Shown here in pieces: positions 33,665-43,124 of a DNA stretch of 61,555 nt. Position 1 is the stretch's first letter. Each line of letters opens with the position of its first letter. Made by a program: the position numbers and the translations under genes. Source of the DNA: Chloroflexi bacterium OLB15 (lineage in GTDB: Bacteria > Chloroflexota > Anaerolineae > Aggregatilineales > Phototrophicaceae); the NCBI GenBank assembly GCA_001567085.1, contig LMZS01000048.1, positions 1 to 61,555 on the forward strand. Direction: 5' to 3'. Under the pieces are notes generated by a model. That model was given only the letters and a program-made list of their open reading frames with translations. It searched no databases and was not told the DNA's origin.

Positions 33665-33708
33665 GCAAAGGGCGGTTCCAGTGATGGGGCCGCCCTTTGC
33701 ATGTTTTT
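33665..33708 (+). terminator. Intrinsic terminator after gdhA
   Basis: Perfect 11-bp stem GCAAAGGGCGG (33665-33675) / CCGCCCTTTGC (33690-33700) with T5 at 33704-33708. Confidence 0.8.
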
Positions 33709-33809
33709 AGGGCGGCATGATCCGCATGATCGCCGCTAAAACGGAGAAACCTCAACCGCCCCTTTGCTGTTAGAATAAACCCAATCAAGCCAATGTGTAG
33801 GGGTGTGAA

Positions 33810-34766
33810 ATGCGGCAAAAGCTGTTGCTAGGCGCGCTGGTTGTACTCTCGTTAGGGGCGCAGGTCGTTTATGGTCAGGTTGCACAGCCGCAGCCCACCC
33901 CGCTGCCACCCTTTGAAATCGTGATCGAAGCGCCGCGCATTCGCCCCGAAGGCATTGACTGGGATCCTTCGCTGTCGCGTTTCCTGATCACCTCGCTTTA
34001 TGATGCGGCCATTCGCAGCGTAGACGATGCAGGCGGGCTGGAAATTTTCGCCTTAAACGACGATCTACCCGCAACCGTCGGCATTGAGGTAGATGAAGCA
34101 CATAACCGCTTGCTCGCCGCCGTTGGCGATCCTGCCGCATTTACCGGCGGCACAGGCACAGCCGCGCTGGTCGCTTATGATCTCACCACCGGCGAGCGCC
34201 TTTTCCTGACCGATCTCGGCAGCCTGTACCCTGAGGGGCGGCACTTTGCCAACGATGTCGCCGTAGATGACGACGGCAACGCCTACGTCACCGACTCGCT
34301 TTCGCCGGTGATCTACCGTGTTGATCCTGAAGGGAATGCTGAAATCTTTCTTGAAGACGCTGGTTTTCGCGGCGCGCGCATTGGCTTGAACGGCATTGAC
34401 TATCATCCTGATGGCTTTTTGCTGGTTGCCAATGCGAATCAACTGCTCAAAGTGCCGCTGGATGATCCGCAGGCGTTTACAGTGGTAGAAACCGATGAGC
34501 CTGTAAATTTTGACGGCATTTTCATGTATGAAGGCGCGTGGCTGGTCGGCGTCAATGGTTCGGGCGGTCAGCAAACCATCGTCGCCATGAGTAGCGCCGA
34601 CGGATGGGCGACAGCAGTCACCGAAGGCCGCGTGCTAACGATGGGGCAGGCGACCACCATCACCCAGCGCGGCGATACCAGCTATTACATCAACGCCTAT
34701 TTGAACAATACCAATGCCGAAGAATACGAGATCGTCTCGGTCAACTTTAGCTGCTTATGTGAATAG
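33810..34766 (+). CDS. Secreted SMP-30/gluconolactonase-like beta-propeller
   Basis: A 318-residue exported protein. The signal peptide MRQKLLLGALVVLSLGAQVV is followed by VYGQV and a Pro-rich stretch. The rest shows six-bladed propeller repeats in the style of SMP-30/gluconolactonase/NHL proteins: PEGIDWDPSLSRFLITSL, VGIEVDEAHNRLLAAVG, FANDVAVDDDGNAYVTDS and LNGIDYHPDGFLLVANAN. Metal-binding Glu/Asn/Asp positions appear in PEGIDWD and NDVAVDD. Lactonase activity is known for part of the family; binding-only members exist. The substrate is unknown. Confidence 0.82.
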   Translation: MRQKLLLGALVVLSLGAQVVYGQVAQPQPTPLPPFEIVIEAPRIRPEGIDWDPSLSRFLITSLYDAAIRSVDDAGGLEIFALNDDLPATVGIEVDEAHNRLLAAVGDPAAFTGGTGTAALVAYDLTTGERLFLTDLGSLYPEGRHFANDVAVDDDGNAYVTDSLSPVIYRVDPEGNAEIFLEDAGFRGARIGLNGIDYHPDGFLLVANANQLLKVPLDDPQAFTVVETDEPVNFDGIFMYEGAWLVGVNGSGGQQTIVAMSSADGWATAVTEGRVLTMGQATTITQRGDTSYYINAYLNNTNAEEYEIVSVNFSCLCE

Positions 34767-34797
34767 CCGGCGCGTTCTATCGCTATAGTCAAAATAA

Positions 34798-34821
34798 ATG
34801 GGCGTAACCCTGTACGCCCAT
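34798..34821. terminator. Convergent terminator-like hairpin
   Basis: ATGGGCGTA (34798-34806) / TACGCCCAT (34813-34821), a perfect 9-bp stem with a 6-nt loop, between the convergent propeller and gatB genes. No T-tract is present. Confidence 0.45.
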
Positions 34822-34854
34822 CCATGAATCTGTCTATTCAGGCGAAACGAACGG

Positions 34855-36315
34855 TTATTTCCGCTTCGCTTCCAATGCCTTTGCCAGCAGTTCCTTGACC
34901 ACGCCGGGGTTACCCTGACCTTTCAGGATGCCCATCACCTTGCCCATCATCGGGCCAAACAACTTGTCCTTGCCCGACAGGTATTCATCTACCCACGCTG
35001 AATTTTCAGCGATCATCTGCGCGATGGCGGCATCTACCGCGCCGGTATCGCTGATCTGCGCCAGCCCCTTCGCATCTACAATCTGCTGCGCGTCGTCGCC
35101 CGTCTCAAACATCTCGCCCAAAACAGTCACGCCGGTAGCTTTATTGATCGTGCCGCCATCTACCAGCTTCACCAGCCCGGCAAACTGCTGCGGCGTGATC
35201 TTGATGCTGTCAATCGCTTCACGCTCAATGTTATTGCTGTTCAGCAGGCCGAATAACTGCCCGATCAGCCAGTTTGCCAGCGATTTTGCGTTCGCGCCTT
35301 CCGCCAGCGCGGCATCAAAATAATGGGCGATGCTTTGATCAGCCACCAGCACCGAAGCATCGTAGCGGCTCAAGCCAAGATCGTTCATGAAGCGGTCACG
35401 CTTGGCATCCGGTAATTCAGGCAGCCCCGCCCTGATTTCTGCCACCCATTCCCGGCTGACTTCCACAATCGGCAGGTCTGGCTCAGGGAAATAGCGGTAT
35501 TCCTCGGCGCTTTCTTTATACCGCTGTACCACGGTGCGCTGTTTGGCCTCATCCCAGCCCATCGTCGCCTGTCGCACGCCCTCGCCATTTTCCCATGCCT
35601 TGATCTGGCGGGTGGTTTCATACTCAATCGAGCGATACAAACTGCGGATGCTGTTCAGATTTTTGACTTCAGTACGGGTGCGGTAATCAGTATCATCTTT
35701 ATGGCGCACGCTGATATTCGGCTCAATACGCATGATACCCTTGCTCATATCGCCATCGTTCACGCCCAGATACTGCAATATTGTGCGCAGTTTTCGAGCA
35801 TAGGCTTCAGCCGCTTCCGCGCTGTGAATATCCGGCTCAGTCACAATTTCCAGCAGCGGCACACCTGCGCGGTTCAGGTCAATCAGGCTTCCGTCCATCG
35901 TGTGCATAGACTTGCCGGTATCTTCTTCCAGATGCGCGCGGCGAATCCGAATCCGCTGCGTAGTGCCATCGCTCAGGTCAATATCAACGTAGCCATTCAC
36001 GCACAGCGGGCGGTCATACTGGCTAATTTGATAGCCCTTCGGCAGATCGGGATAGAAATAGCTTTTGCGCGCAAACTGGTTGATCGGCGGGATTTCGCAG
36101 TTCAGCGCAAGGCCAACCATCATCGCCATTTCCAGCGCGCGCTTGTTGATCACTGGCAGCGTTCCCGGCAGCCCCATTGACACCGGATCAACGGCTGTAT
36201 TCGGCGGCGCGGTAACGCTGTCCACCACCGGGCAGGCGCTAAACATCTTGCTCTCGGTCAAAAGCTCGGCGTGAATTTCTAAGCCGACAATCGTAGTCCA
36301 GTCAGAATTTGGCAT
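34855..36315 (-). CDS. gatB: Asp/Glu-tRNA amidotransferase subunit B
   Basis: Subunit B of the GatCAB amidotransferase, which converts misacylated Glu-tRNA-Gln (and/or Asp-tRNA-Asn) to the amide form. The start [19 protein letters not shown], the conserved [19 protein letters not shown] and [19 protein letters not shown] are unmistakable. [10 protein letters not shown] and [10 protein letters not shown] contain catalytic-site residues. The C-terminal YqeY-like tail ends with [17 protein letters not shown]. Its presence implies at least one indirect tRNA amidation route. The gatA and gatC genes are not in this window. It is a single gene with a short gap to the divergent GNAT gene. Confidence 0.97.
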   Translation of the reverse strand: MPNSDWTTIVGLEIHAELLTESKMFSACPVVDSVTAPPNTAVDPVSMGLPGTLPVINKRALEMAMMVGLALNCEIPPINQFARKSYFYPDLPKGYQISQYDRPLCVNGYVDIDLSDGTTQRIRIRRAHLEEDTGKSMHTMDGSLIDLNRAGVPLLEIVTEPDIHSAEAAEAYARKLRTILQYLGVNDGDMSKGIMRIEPNISVRHKDDTDYRTRTEVKNLNSIRSLYRSIEYETTRQIKAWENGEGVRQATMGWDEAKQRTVVQRYKESAEEYRYFPEPDLPIVEVSREWVAEIRAGLPELPDAKRDRFMNDLGLSRYDASVLVADQSIAHYFDAALAEGANAKSLANWLIGQLFGLLNSNNIEREAIDSIKITPQQFAGLVKLVDGGTINKATGVTVLGEMFETGDDAQQIVDAKGLAQISDTGAVDAAIAQMIAENSAWVDEYLSGKDKLFGPMMGKVMGILKGQGNPGVVKELLAKALEAKRK

Positions 36316-36395
36316 GATTTATCAGGTTTGGGATTAGTAATGCGAATGGCGTGATTGTAGCATAAATTGCAGCGTCTTTAGAGAGAGGTTACACA

Positions 36396-36995
36396 ATGCC
36401 CGGCCACGAAAACCCGATCCTGCTCAATTTTCCCGATTCATTCAACACAGATCGGCTGACTATCCGCGCCTATAAACCCGGCGACGGCCAGCCCTATTTT
36501 GAGGCGATGGAAGAATCGCGCGCGGCATTGGAAACATGGCTAATGCCCTGGGTCGCCTTCCCGAACACGCTGGAAGAAAGCGAAACGCGGGCGCGGCGGT
36601 TACTGGCGAAGTTCATTTTGCGCGAAGACTTGAGCATGGTTGTAGAGCGCAAAAATGATGGCTTTTTCGTCGGCGCAATCGGGCTGCACCGTATTAACTG
36701 GTCAGTGCCAGTCATGGAGATCGGCTACTGGGTTCGCGCCTCACTCGCCGGGCAAGGCTATGTCACCGAAGCGGTGAAGGGGTTAGCGCAGTTCGCCTTT
36801 GAGCAATTAGAGGCAGAGCGAATTGAGATTCGCTGTGATCCGCTGAATGAGAAAAGCGTCGCCGTTGCTCGCCGCGCCGGTTTCACGCTCGAAGGCACAC
36901 TGCGCCACACTTATCTCAATGCATCAGGGGATGGCTTCAGCGATACGCACGTCTTCGCCCTACTGCGCGGTGGATGGAAAACATCCGGCACGTAA
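36396..36995 (+). CDS. GNAT acetyltransferase, RimJ/RimL-like
   Basis: A 199-residue GNAT acetyltransferase. Its layout is of the RimJ/RimL type: TDRLTIRAYKPGDGQPYFEA at the start, EIGYWVRASLAGQGYVTEAV for acetyl-CoA binding, and NEKSVAVARRAGFTLEGTLR at the end. GAGAGAGG lies 8 nt before ATG 36396. A ribosomal-protein or amino-acid substrate is possible. No neighbour hints at function. Confidence 0.88.
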   Translation: MPGHENPILLNFPDSFNTDRLTIRAYKPGDGQPYFEAMEESRAALETWLMPWVAFPNTLEESETRARRLLAKFILREDLSMVVERKNDGFFVGAIGLHRINWSVPVMEIGYWVRASLAGQGYVTEAVKGLAQFAFEQLEAERIEIRCDPLNEKSVAVARRAGFTLEGTLRHTYLNASGDGFSDTHVFALLRGGWKTSGT

Positions 36996-37038
36996 GCTTC
37001 TCCACCATCTCACTGCTGTTGATATTGGATGATAGGCG

Positions 37039-37455
37039 TTACTGATTCCCAAACAGCGCTTCGGCCAGCGGTTTATAGAAGGGGTTATCCAGCACCTGCT
37101 CGCGCAGCGATTGGCGCGTAGCCGGGTCTGCGCGATCAAATGCATCACGGCAGATCGGCAGCACCCGCCGGAACACAAGCTGCGATCCGTCATTTACCCG
37201 GTAAAGCAGCAGCGCGCGTGTGAACGCGATAGATGAATCCCCCGGCAGTAAATGCTCTGCCGCCGCATAATCGCGCTCGGCTTCATGCCAGTGCGCCAGC
37301 GTCATGTGGGCAGCGCCCCGCCCTGCCAGCAGATGCGCGCGCTCAGTTTTTGCTTCAAACGGAGTCGTTTCCAACGCAAGGCTGTAGCCAGAAATTGCTT
37401 CGCGGGCACGGCCAGACTGCACCAGATCGTCCAAATTTTCGAGCGTTGTCAGCAT
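37039..37455 (-). CDS. TPR-like repeat protein
   Basis: A 138-residue helical protein with tetratricopeptide character. EAISGYSLALETTPFEAKTE and LAGRGAAHMTLAHWHEAERD fit two successive TPR helices, with the small-residue pattern A-x-x-x-G. It has a GGAG Shine-Dalgarno ahead of the ATG. No membrane segment or signal peptide is visible. It probably mediates protein contacts. It lies just downstream of the broken sensor kinase on the same strand, 73 bp away, which may indicate a shared transcript. Confidence 0.7.
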   Translation of the reverse strand: MLTTLENLDDLVQSGRAREAISGYSLALETTPFEAKTERAHLLAGRGAAHMTLAHWHEAERDYAAAEHLLPGDSSIAFTRALLLYRVNDGSQLVFRRVLPICRDAFDRADPATRQSLREQVLDNPFYKPLAEALFGNQ

Positions 37456-37527
37456 CGAAAAGCATCTCCATGAAGTAGGTTGAAGTAAGGGATCGGGTGA
37501 TCCGGGCGAGCAAGCGCCGGATCAGAA

Positions 37528-38517
37528 TTATAGCGTGCTTGCAGGTGAAATGTGTATATTCGGATTGCTCTCACTCAACGGCGCATCCACCGGATCGCCT
37601 GTTTGCAGCATCGGCAGGCGAACACTGAAGCAGGTGCCTTTGCCGGGTTCGCTGCTAACGCTAATTTTCCCGCGATGCAGTTCAACAATTTCTTTGCTGA
37701 TCGGAAGCCCTAAGCCAGTGCCTTCGATCTGGTTCTGCACGCGATAGAACGGTTGGAACAGGTATGGCAGATGTTCCGCCGCAATGCCAATGCCCGTATC
37801 TTCAACTTCAACCACCGCATACTGCCCCGCGCCGCCGTGCAGGCAGTAAGCTCGCACCATTATCCGCCCTTCCGGATGCGTATAGTTGATGGCGTTAGTG
37901 AGCAAGTTGGTGATCACCTGAATAATGCGCTCGCCATCCACATCCACCAGCAGCGGTTCAGGCGGTAATTCAGCCGTCAGCCGCAGCCGCTTACGCTCAG
38001 ATTCCGGGGTTTGCACCGCCACGCTGCGCGTGATCAATGCGCGCAAATCAAGAAGCTGGCGCTCCAGCGAAATCGTCCCACGCTCAAATCGCGAGACATC
38101 CAGCAGCCCTTCTACCAGGCGGCGCATACGGTCAGTCACTTCATCCAGCACCGCCAGATGTTGTTCCAGCCGCTCTGGCTGTTTACGCAGCAAATAAAGC
38201 CGCGTTTTCAAGTTGGTGATCGGGGTGCGCAGTTCATGGCTGGCATAGGCGACGAAACGGGTCTTTTGCACCTGCAATTCCTGCTCGCGGCTAATATTCC
38301 TGACCACTGCCACCGAACCCACCAGCGCCCCTTCTGAATCCTTAACCGCTGAAACCGTTACGGCAGCATCTAACACTGAGCCATCTTTGCGCTCAAATCG
38401 GTTCTCACCGTAATACCTGCCATCGTGCCGAAGGGTATCCAGCAGCACCTGTATAGCGCGGTGATAATCGGCCTGATTCATCCCCAACGGCGCATCAGGC
38501 CGGGTTTGCTCATCCAT
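37528..38517 (-). CDS. Sensor histidine kinase, C-terminal part (PAS-HisKA-HATPase)
   Basis: The second part of a kinase that is probably a single gene with the upstream frame. It begins in the middle of a PAS domain: RYYGENRFERKDGSVLDAAV, and VVRNISREQEL ends a PAC motif. The dimerisation domain follows with the phosphorylated His94 (VAYASHELRTPITNL). The ATP domain has NLLTNAINYTHPEG (N box), VEDTGIGIAAEHL (G1) and EGTGLGLPISKEIVE (G2). It would phosphorylate an unidentified response regulator. The start given is simply the first ATG in frame. One inserted base near 38490-38510 would fuse it to the upstream frame, giving 815 residues. Confidence 0.85.
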   Translation of the reverse strand: MDEQTRPDAPLGMNQADYHRAIQVLLDTLRHDGRYYGENRFERKDGSVLDAAVTVSAVKDSEGALVGSVAVVRNISREQELQVQKTRFVAYASHELRTPITNLKTRLYLLRKQPERLEQHLAVLDEVTDRMRRLVEGLLDVSRFERGTISLERQLLDLRALITRSVAVQTPESERKRLRLTAELPPEPLLVDVDGERIIQVITNLLTNAINYTHPEGRIMVRAYCLHGGAGQYAVVEVEDTGIGIAAEHLPYLFQPFYRVQNQIEGTGLGLPISKEIVELHRGKISVSSEPGKGTCFSVRLPMLQTGDPVDAPLSESNPNIHISPASTL

Positions 38518-39974
38518 TCCTGGCTGCTAAATCCCAGCAGTTCGATCAATGCCCGGTTGGTATATCGCACATGTTCGTTAATGCCATTAAATTCAGTGTA
38601 AACCACCCCTTCAATCATGGCATCAAGAATCGCCTGTAGCTGTGAACGCCCACTGTCCAGCTCAGCAGTACGCTCAGCAACCCGGTTTTCCAGCGCTATC
38701 GCCTGCTCACGCACTCTGTCATACAGGCGGGCATTTCGCAAAGCAACCGCCGCCGATGCCGCGAAGGCTTGCAGCCGTTCAGCATCCAGCTCAGTAAAAT
38801 AATCCGTTGAAGCGCTGTCTACCACCAGAAAGCCGAACAGGGTTTGCTCATCGAACACCGGCACGCCCAGATTCGAGCCGATCCATCCCGCCATCCGTAA
38901 ATGCAGCCAGCCCTCGTAATTCTGGGCATCTGCAATGCGTATAGGGCGACGAGTTTCGGCTATTTGCCGCAGGTTTGGTGTTTCGCTCAACGGGAACCGC
39001 GTCGCCAGCACTTCTTCATCGCTGGTGTGGTTTTCATAGCCGCGCATCCGCACGATGCGGGCAACGTCATCCTCAATCAGCATGATATTAGCCGCGTCGG
39101 GATGCACAACCTCATACACTTCGTTAAGAATCTGGTCTAGCACCTCATCCAGTTCCAGCGATTGGCTGACCGCAGTAGCAGCATTGCGCAATGCCTGCAC
39201 CATCCGCCGGTGATCCTCTGCGCTCCGCTCAGCCCGCAGGCGTTTGCTGTTATCAAAAACGCTGGTGTGCAGCAGGCTTTGCCCACCCACCTCAACCGAA
39301 CTGCTGAACAGGTTCACCGCACATACCGTGCCGGAAGCCAGCCGGTGGTAGTAATTGAACGCTGCGCTCACTTCCAGATTCAACGGCTCTTCGCCGGTTA
39401 CATTCAGGTCATACAGAAATTTTTGTTTCAACGTTTCCCGCGAGTAGCCATAAAACTCAATCGCTGCCGCGTTGGCATCCACAATCATGCCGGAAACCGG
39501 ATCAATCAAGAGTTGGGGAACGCGCCCGTCAGCGTAGGTTTGCAGCCAACGCCGCTCGCTCTCGATGAATTTATTATGCGCATCCTGTGCCTCTAGCATC
39601 CGTTTAGCCCGGCGTGTAAATGCCGCCGCAATTACCGGCTGGGCAACGTAATCATCAGCGCCAGCATCCAGCGCCTGCTCCACAACACGGCTGTTTTCGC
39701 GCAGCAGCACCAGAATAGGCAGATGGGCTTGATAGGGAATTGCGCGCAGGCGGGCGAAGAAATCGGCTGCCGGTAAATCGAGCTGTTCAAAGGCAGCCAC
39801 AGCCAGATCAATATCTTCGGCTGCCGTGCCTACTTCAGCGCCACTCGCGAAGGCGCTGACCTCATTTCCGTCAATCTCAAGGAGGCGTATTAAGTGCTGC
39901 CGTTCATCAGAGTCCGGCACTACAAGTAAAATCTTTGGCGGGCGGTTTGGGGGCATCCAATCTGCCAGTTTCAA
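38478..39974 (-). CDS. Sensor histidine kinase, N-terminal part (REC-PAS-GAF-PAS)
   Basis: The first part of a multidomain sensor: a receiver-like domain (ILLVVPDSDERQHLIRLLE through GADDYVAQPV), then a PAS domain (LIDPVSGMIVDANAAAIEFYGY), then a GAF domain (AATAVSQSLELDEVLDQILN to VALRNARLYDRV), a coiled coil (EQAIALENRVAERTAELD), and the start of a second PAS (MIEGVVYTEFNGINEHVRYT). In the receiver, the expected phosphoacceptor Asp position reads AVAAFEQLDLPAAD without the normal acidic pocket, so it may be a pseudo-receiver. The frame closes at MSKPGLMRRWG inside the PAS fold, overlapping the next part by 40 nt in another frame, which argues for a frameshift and not for two genes. Confidence 0.85.
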   Translation of the reverse strand: MKLADWMPPNRPPKILLVVPDSDERQHLIRLLEIDGNEVSAFASGAEVGTAAEDIDLAVAAFEQLDLPAADFFARLRAIPYQAHLPILVLLRENSRVVEQALDAGADDYVAQPVIAAAFTRRAKRMLEAQDAHNKFIESERRWLQTYADGRVPQLLIDPVSGMIVDANAAAIEFYGYSRETLKQKFLYDLNVTGEEPLNLEVSAAFNYYHRLASGTVCAVNLFSSSVEVGGQSLLHTSVFDNSKRLRAERSAEDHRRMVQALRNAATAVSQSLELDEVLDQILNEVYEVVHPDAANIMLIEDDVARIVRMRGYENHTSDEEVLATRFPLSETPNLRQIAETRRPIRIADAQNYEGWLHLRMAGWIGSNLGVPVFDEQTLFGFLVVDSASTDYFTELDAERLQAFAASAAVALRNARLYDRVREQAIALENRVAERTAELDSGRSQLQAILDAMIEGVVYTEFNGINEHVRYTNRALIELLGFSSQEWMSKPGLMRRWG

Positions 39975-40099
39975 GTATCAAAAAATATTACTTAATCTTT
40001 ATTATCGAGGCAATCTACTCGCAGGGCAAGATGCCCCGCATTGAGAAATTCGCCGTGCGATCCTTAACCTGCGAAACGCCCGACGAAGTGACTTGCCAC

Positions 40100-41260
40100 T
40101 CACCCATATACCCGCATGAAATCAGCGATGCGATCCAGCGCGGCCATAATATTTTCGGTGCTGGTGGCATAACTGGCGCGCACAAATCCCGCCCCGCTGC
40201 GGCCAAATGCGCTTCCAGGCACAACCGCCACCCGTGATTCCATCAACAGCCGATCACAGAATTCCGCATCGCTCATGCCGGTTGCCGCAATCGAGGGGAA
40301 AGCATAAAACGCCCCGCGCGGCTCAAAGCAGGTCAGTCCAAGTTCGTTGAAGCCATCTACGATCAGGCGGCGGCGGCTGTCATATTGCCCTCGCATATAT
40401 TCAACAGCTGCATCGCCGTTATTCAGCGCTTCCAGCGCGGCGGCTTGCCCCATCGTCGGCGCAGACATGATCAGGTATTGATGCAGCTTGCGCATCGCAT
40501 CTACCAGCGGGTAAGGCGCGGTCACATAGCCAATGCGCCAGCCCGTCATGGCGAAGCTCTTGCTCATGCCGCTCATCACGATAGTGCGCTCGCGCATATT
40601 CGGCAGCGAAGCGAAATTAACATGCTCAACCCCGTACACCAGCCGTTCATAAATTTCATCGCTCAACACCAGCAGATCGTATTTCTCAGCGACGGCGGCA
40701 ATTTGCAGCATATACTCGCGTTCCAGCACCGCGCCGGTAGGGTTGTTGGGGTAGCTGATCAGGATAGCTTTGGTGCGCGAAGTGATCGCCGCTTCCAACG
40801 CCTCGCCCGTCACCTGAAATTCTTCGCCTACATACGCATCCACAACCACCGGCACGCCGCCCGCCATCTCTACGGCGGCAGCGTTGGCTACGAAGCACGG
40901 CTGTACTACCAGCACCTCATCGCCCGGATCGAGAATGGCTTTCAACGCAAGCCAGAGCGCCTCGCTCACGCCCACCGTCACCAGCACTTCACATTCAGGA
41001 TCATATTCCAGCCCGTACAGCCGCTGAATATAATCGGCTATGCCGCGCCGCAGTTCCAGCGTGCCCGAATTTGAGGTGTAGGCGGTGTGGCCGGTTAGGA
41101 TCGACTCAACCCCTTTTTGCATAATGTGTTCAGGCGTCACAAAGTTTGGTTCGCCAATGCCCAGCGTCACCACATCGTCCATCGTAGCGGCAATATCGAA
41201 GTAGCGGCGAATACCAGACGGCTGAAGATTTTGAACGCTTTGTGAAACATACGAACGCAT
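40100..41260 (-). CDS. Class I/II PLP aminotransferase
   Basis: A 386-residue fold-type I aminotransferase of the aspartate-aminotransferase superfamily. Landmarks are GIGEPNFVTPEHI near the start, YTSNSGTLELRRGIADY, the substrate loop SYPNNPTGAVL, the Asp and Tyr in LLVLSDEIYERLVY, and the Schiff-base Lys in SGMSKSFAMTGWRIGYV. The late Arg is in FVRASYATS. ATG 41260 has AGGAAA upstream and the family start MRSYVSQSVQNLQPSGIRRY; the extension to 41305 is not needed. Specificity (aspartate, alanine or aromatic) is not determined. Confidence 0.92.
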   Translation of the reverse strand: MRSYVSQSVQNLQPSGIRRYFDIAATMDDVVTLGIGEPNFVTPEHIMQKGVESILTGHTAYTSNSGTLELRRGIADYIQRLYGLEYDPECEVLVTVGVSEALWLALKAILDPGDEVLVVQPCFVANAAAVEMAGGVPVVVDAYVGEEFQVTGEALEAAITSRTKAILISYPNNPTGAVLEREYMLQIAAVAEKYDLLVLSDEIYERLVYGVEHVNFASLPNMRERTIVMSGMSKSFAMTGWRIGYVTAPYPLVDAMRKLHQYLIMSAPTMGQAAALEALNNGDAAVEYMRGQYDSRRRLIVDGFNELGLTCFEPRGAFYAFPSIAATGMSDAEFCDRLLMESRVAVVPGSAFGRSGAGFVRASYATSTENIMAALDRIADFMRVYG

Positions 41261-41429
41261 GATGATTTCCTGAAAAACGTGCGAAATAGGAGCGAGCCGC
41301 CTCATTATGCTGGAAAGTATGTAGACTCTCTACGGTCGGAATGTTCAATTTGGCGCCGCAATATCATACATAGTGTTTGAAATCGCCCTTTTCCCGCCGC
41401 AGCCTTCAGCCAGCGCCGAACTTTTGAGC

Positions 41430-41440
41430 TACAATACAAT
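41430..41440 (+). promoter_or_regulatory. Tandem TACAAT -10 boxes
   Basis: TACAAT at 41430-41435 and again at 41435-41440, about 145 bp before the ATG at 41584. No strong -35 was seen. The 278-bp gap from 41306 to 41583 holds nothing else recognisable. Confidence 0.3.
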
Positions 41441-41583
41441 CGCTTGTTCGTTGCCAGTTTTGGTTAACCAGCACCTTGCAGGCCTTCCCCGATCATTGGT
41501 GGAGGAGAGCCAGCAGAGCGATATTTCTCACGCAAGAACTTGTGCCATAGCGCGCGTTATCCACTAGCAACCGGGAATAGGTG

Positions 41584-42123
41584 ATGAACGGTTTTCAAAC
41601 CAATGATGCTGGCATGCTCATCCTGTTCGGTGTATGCGGGCTTTGTGTTGTCGCCATCGGCATCATGGCGGCAGTCTTTTTCGTGTTTGCTCGCTTTGCC
41701 GGCAAAGACATAACCTCATTCTTTCTCGACCTGCTGCGCGGAGAGCGTGATACAACGCCGCCGCCCCCGGCGATAGCAAAGCCCAACTTCCGCAGCAGCG
41801 CACCCGCCGATTTTGATGTGCTGGTCAATCAGAACATGATGCGCGAAGGGCAGCCCCGGACTTACAGCGCGCAAACGCCGGATGCTGGTCAAACCCCTGC
41901 CAACGCCCCTTCGCCTTCTAGCGGCTATCCCGCGCCGAACAGCGGGGCACCTGCAAAGCCGCGTACCGCATCACCAAAGCTTGATCCCACACCAAGCCCC
42001 CGTTTTGATGAACCTGCTGATCCCTTCTCGCAAACATACCCGCAAACGCCGCTGGTTCCGCCCCATCCCGGCAGTCCCGGCGGCGACATGCTTGGCGGCA
42101 TGGGGGATGATCTCGATTTTTGA
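41584..42123 (+). CDS. Membrane-anchored proline-rich protein
   Basis: A 179-residue protein that I do not recognise. One N-terminal membrane segment (MLILFGVCGLCVVAIGIMAA) is followed by a positively charged stretch, then a Pro/Ser/Ala-rich disordered region (about residues 60-165) with many PxP motifs, and a short acidic C-terminus (GGMGDDLDF). Proline-rich disordered tails of this kind are common in proteins that tether the envelope. GTG at 41581 directly precedes ATG 41584; the ATG is taken as the start. The gene has its own strong terminator. Confidence 0.65.
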   Translation: MNGFQTNDAGMLILFGVCGLCVVAIGIMAAVFFVFARFAGKDITSFFLDLLRGERDTTPPPPAIAKPNFRSSAPADFDVLVNQNMMREGQPRTYSAQTPDAGQTPANAPSPSSGYPAPNSGAPAKPRTASPKLDPTPSPRFDEPADPFSQTYPQTPLVPPHPGSPGGDMLGGMGDDLDF

Positions 42124-42139
42124 GCTGGTCAGGCAAACA

Positions 42140-42174
42140 AAAAGGACGGGTTGCGCGCCGTCCTTTTGCATTTT
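42140..42174 (+). terminator. Intrinsic terminator
   Basis: Perfect 10-bp stem AAAAGGACGG (42140-42149) / CCGTCCTTTT (42158-42167) with an 8-nt loop, then GCATTTT. The A-run on the left also makes it usable from the minus strand for the convergent DsbA-like gene. Confidence 0.75.
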
Positions 42175-42213
42175 CAGAGAATGACCTTTGCAGGGATGCA
42201 GCCATCACACCCC

Positions 42214-43101
42214 TTACGAATTTGTGGTGGCGCTTTCATCCAAACTCGCCAGTTCAGCATCAATCGCATTGATGAAGCTGTTAAGCGGCTGCGCGCCAAT
42301 CAGAATACGCCCATTGATGAAGAATGTTGGCGTGCCGGTCATAGGAGTGGACGAGCCTGCATCATAGTCAGCCATCACTTCTTGCAAATGCACCTGTTCA
42401 TCAAGGCAGGTGGTGAAGGTATCCACGTCTAGCCCCATATCCGTCGCGTATTGAATAAACACATCGCGCGCCAGATTTTGCTCGGCATATACCCGATCAT
42501 GAAATTCCCAGAACGCGCCCTGATCATCAGCACATTCAGCGGCCAGCGCTGCCGTTAGCGAATCAGGCGAAAGAATCGGGTAATCGCGGTAGACGAAGCG
42601 AATTTGCCCATCGTAACGTTCAAGCAGCGGGGTGAGTGTCTCATCCTGGAATCGCTTGCAATAGCCGCAGCGGAAATCGGCAAACTCGATCATGGTGATT
42701 GGCGCATCTTCCGGGCCAATCGCCGGGTTATCAGCAGGCCCTATGTCGTAGCGCACGTTGGGATCAAGCGTCGGTCTGGCGGTTGGAACCGCAGCCCCGC
42801 TGGTCGGCACTGAGGCCACGAACGTTGAAGCGGCTGCGCTGAGCAGAGCTTCATTTTCGGCGCGGTTGTTGCTGGCAAACCGGTCATAGCCGAGAAAACC
42901 GATCACAAGGCCGATGACGAAGAAGGAAAAGCCGATCAGGACATAATTAAGGGTCGTGCGTTTGATGTGAATAAGCTCATCATCAACCGAATATTCCTGA
43001 GCTGGGGCTTCTTCTCCCGCAAGCGGGGCGGTGGAGTTTGGTATATCAGTCAATGCAGGGTTCCATTCAATCTGTGCAATTATCGTTTGATCATACCACA
43101 A
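42214..43101 (-). CDS. Membrane-anchored DsbA-like thiol-disulfide protein
   Basis: A 295-residue protein with an N-terminal cytoplasmic tail, a TM span near 52-71 (NYVLIGFSFFVIGLVIGFLG), a linker rich in Ser/Ala/Pro, and a thioredoxin-like domain of the DsbA/BdbD type. The active site is FADFRCGYCKRF (Cys145, Cys148), and the cis-Pro loop is GTPTFFINGR. Fe-S proteins or vitamin-K epoxide reductase-linked Dsb partners have the same layout. It should introduce or isomerise disulfides in exported proteins, several of which in this window carry Cys pairs. The start is uncertain: the 5' end used here is a TTG, and later TTG codons in the same frame are possible. Confidence 0.85.
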   Translation of the reverse strand: MWYDQTIIAQIEWNPALTDIPNSTAPLAGEEAPAQEYSVDDELIHIKRTTLNYVLIGFSFFVIGLVIGFLGYDRFASNNRAENEALLSAAASTFVASVPTSGAAVPTARPTLDPNVRYDIGPADNPAIGPEDAPITMIEFADFRCGYCKRFQDETLTPLLERYDGQIRFVYRDYPILSPDSLTAALAAECADDQGAFWEFHDRVYAEQNLARDVFIQYATDMGLDVDTFTTCLDEQVHLQEVMADYDAGSSTPMTGTPTFFINGRILIGAQPLNSFINAIDAELASLDESATTNS

Positions 43102-43124
43102 CCGCCCCGCTGTTTGCTGAGTTT

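Noticed and set aside
38478..38517. Programmed -1 frameshift linking the two kinase parts
   Set aside because: No X XXY YYZ slippery heptamer in the zero frame in the overlap; a simple indel is more likely.
41555..41564. TTATCCACT, close to a DnaA box
   Set aside because: Single site with one mismatch; no cluster, no AT-rich unwinding region and far from dnaN. Not an origin.
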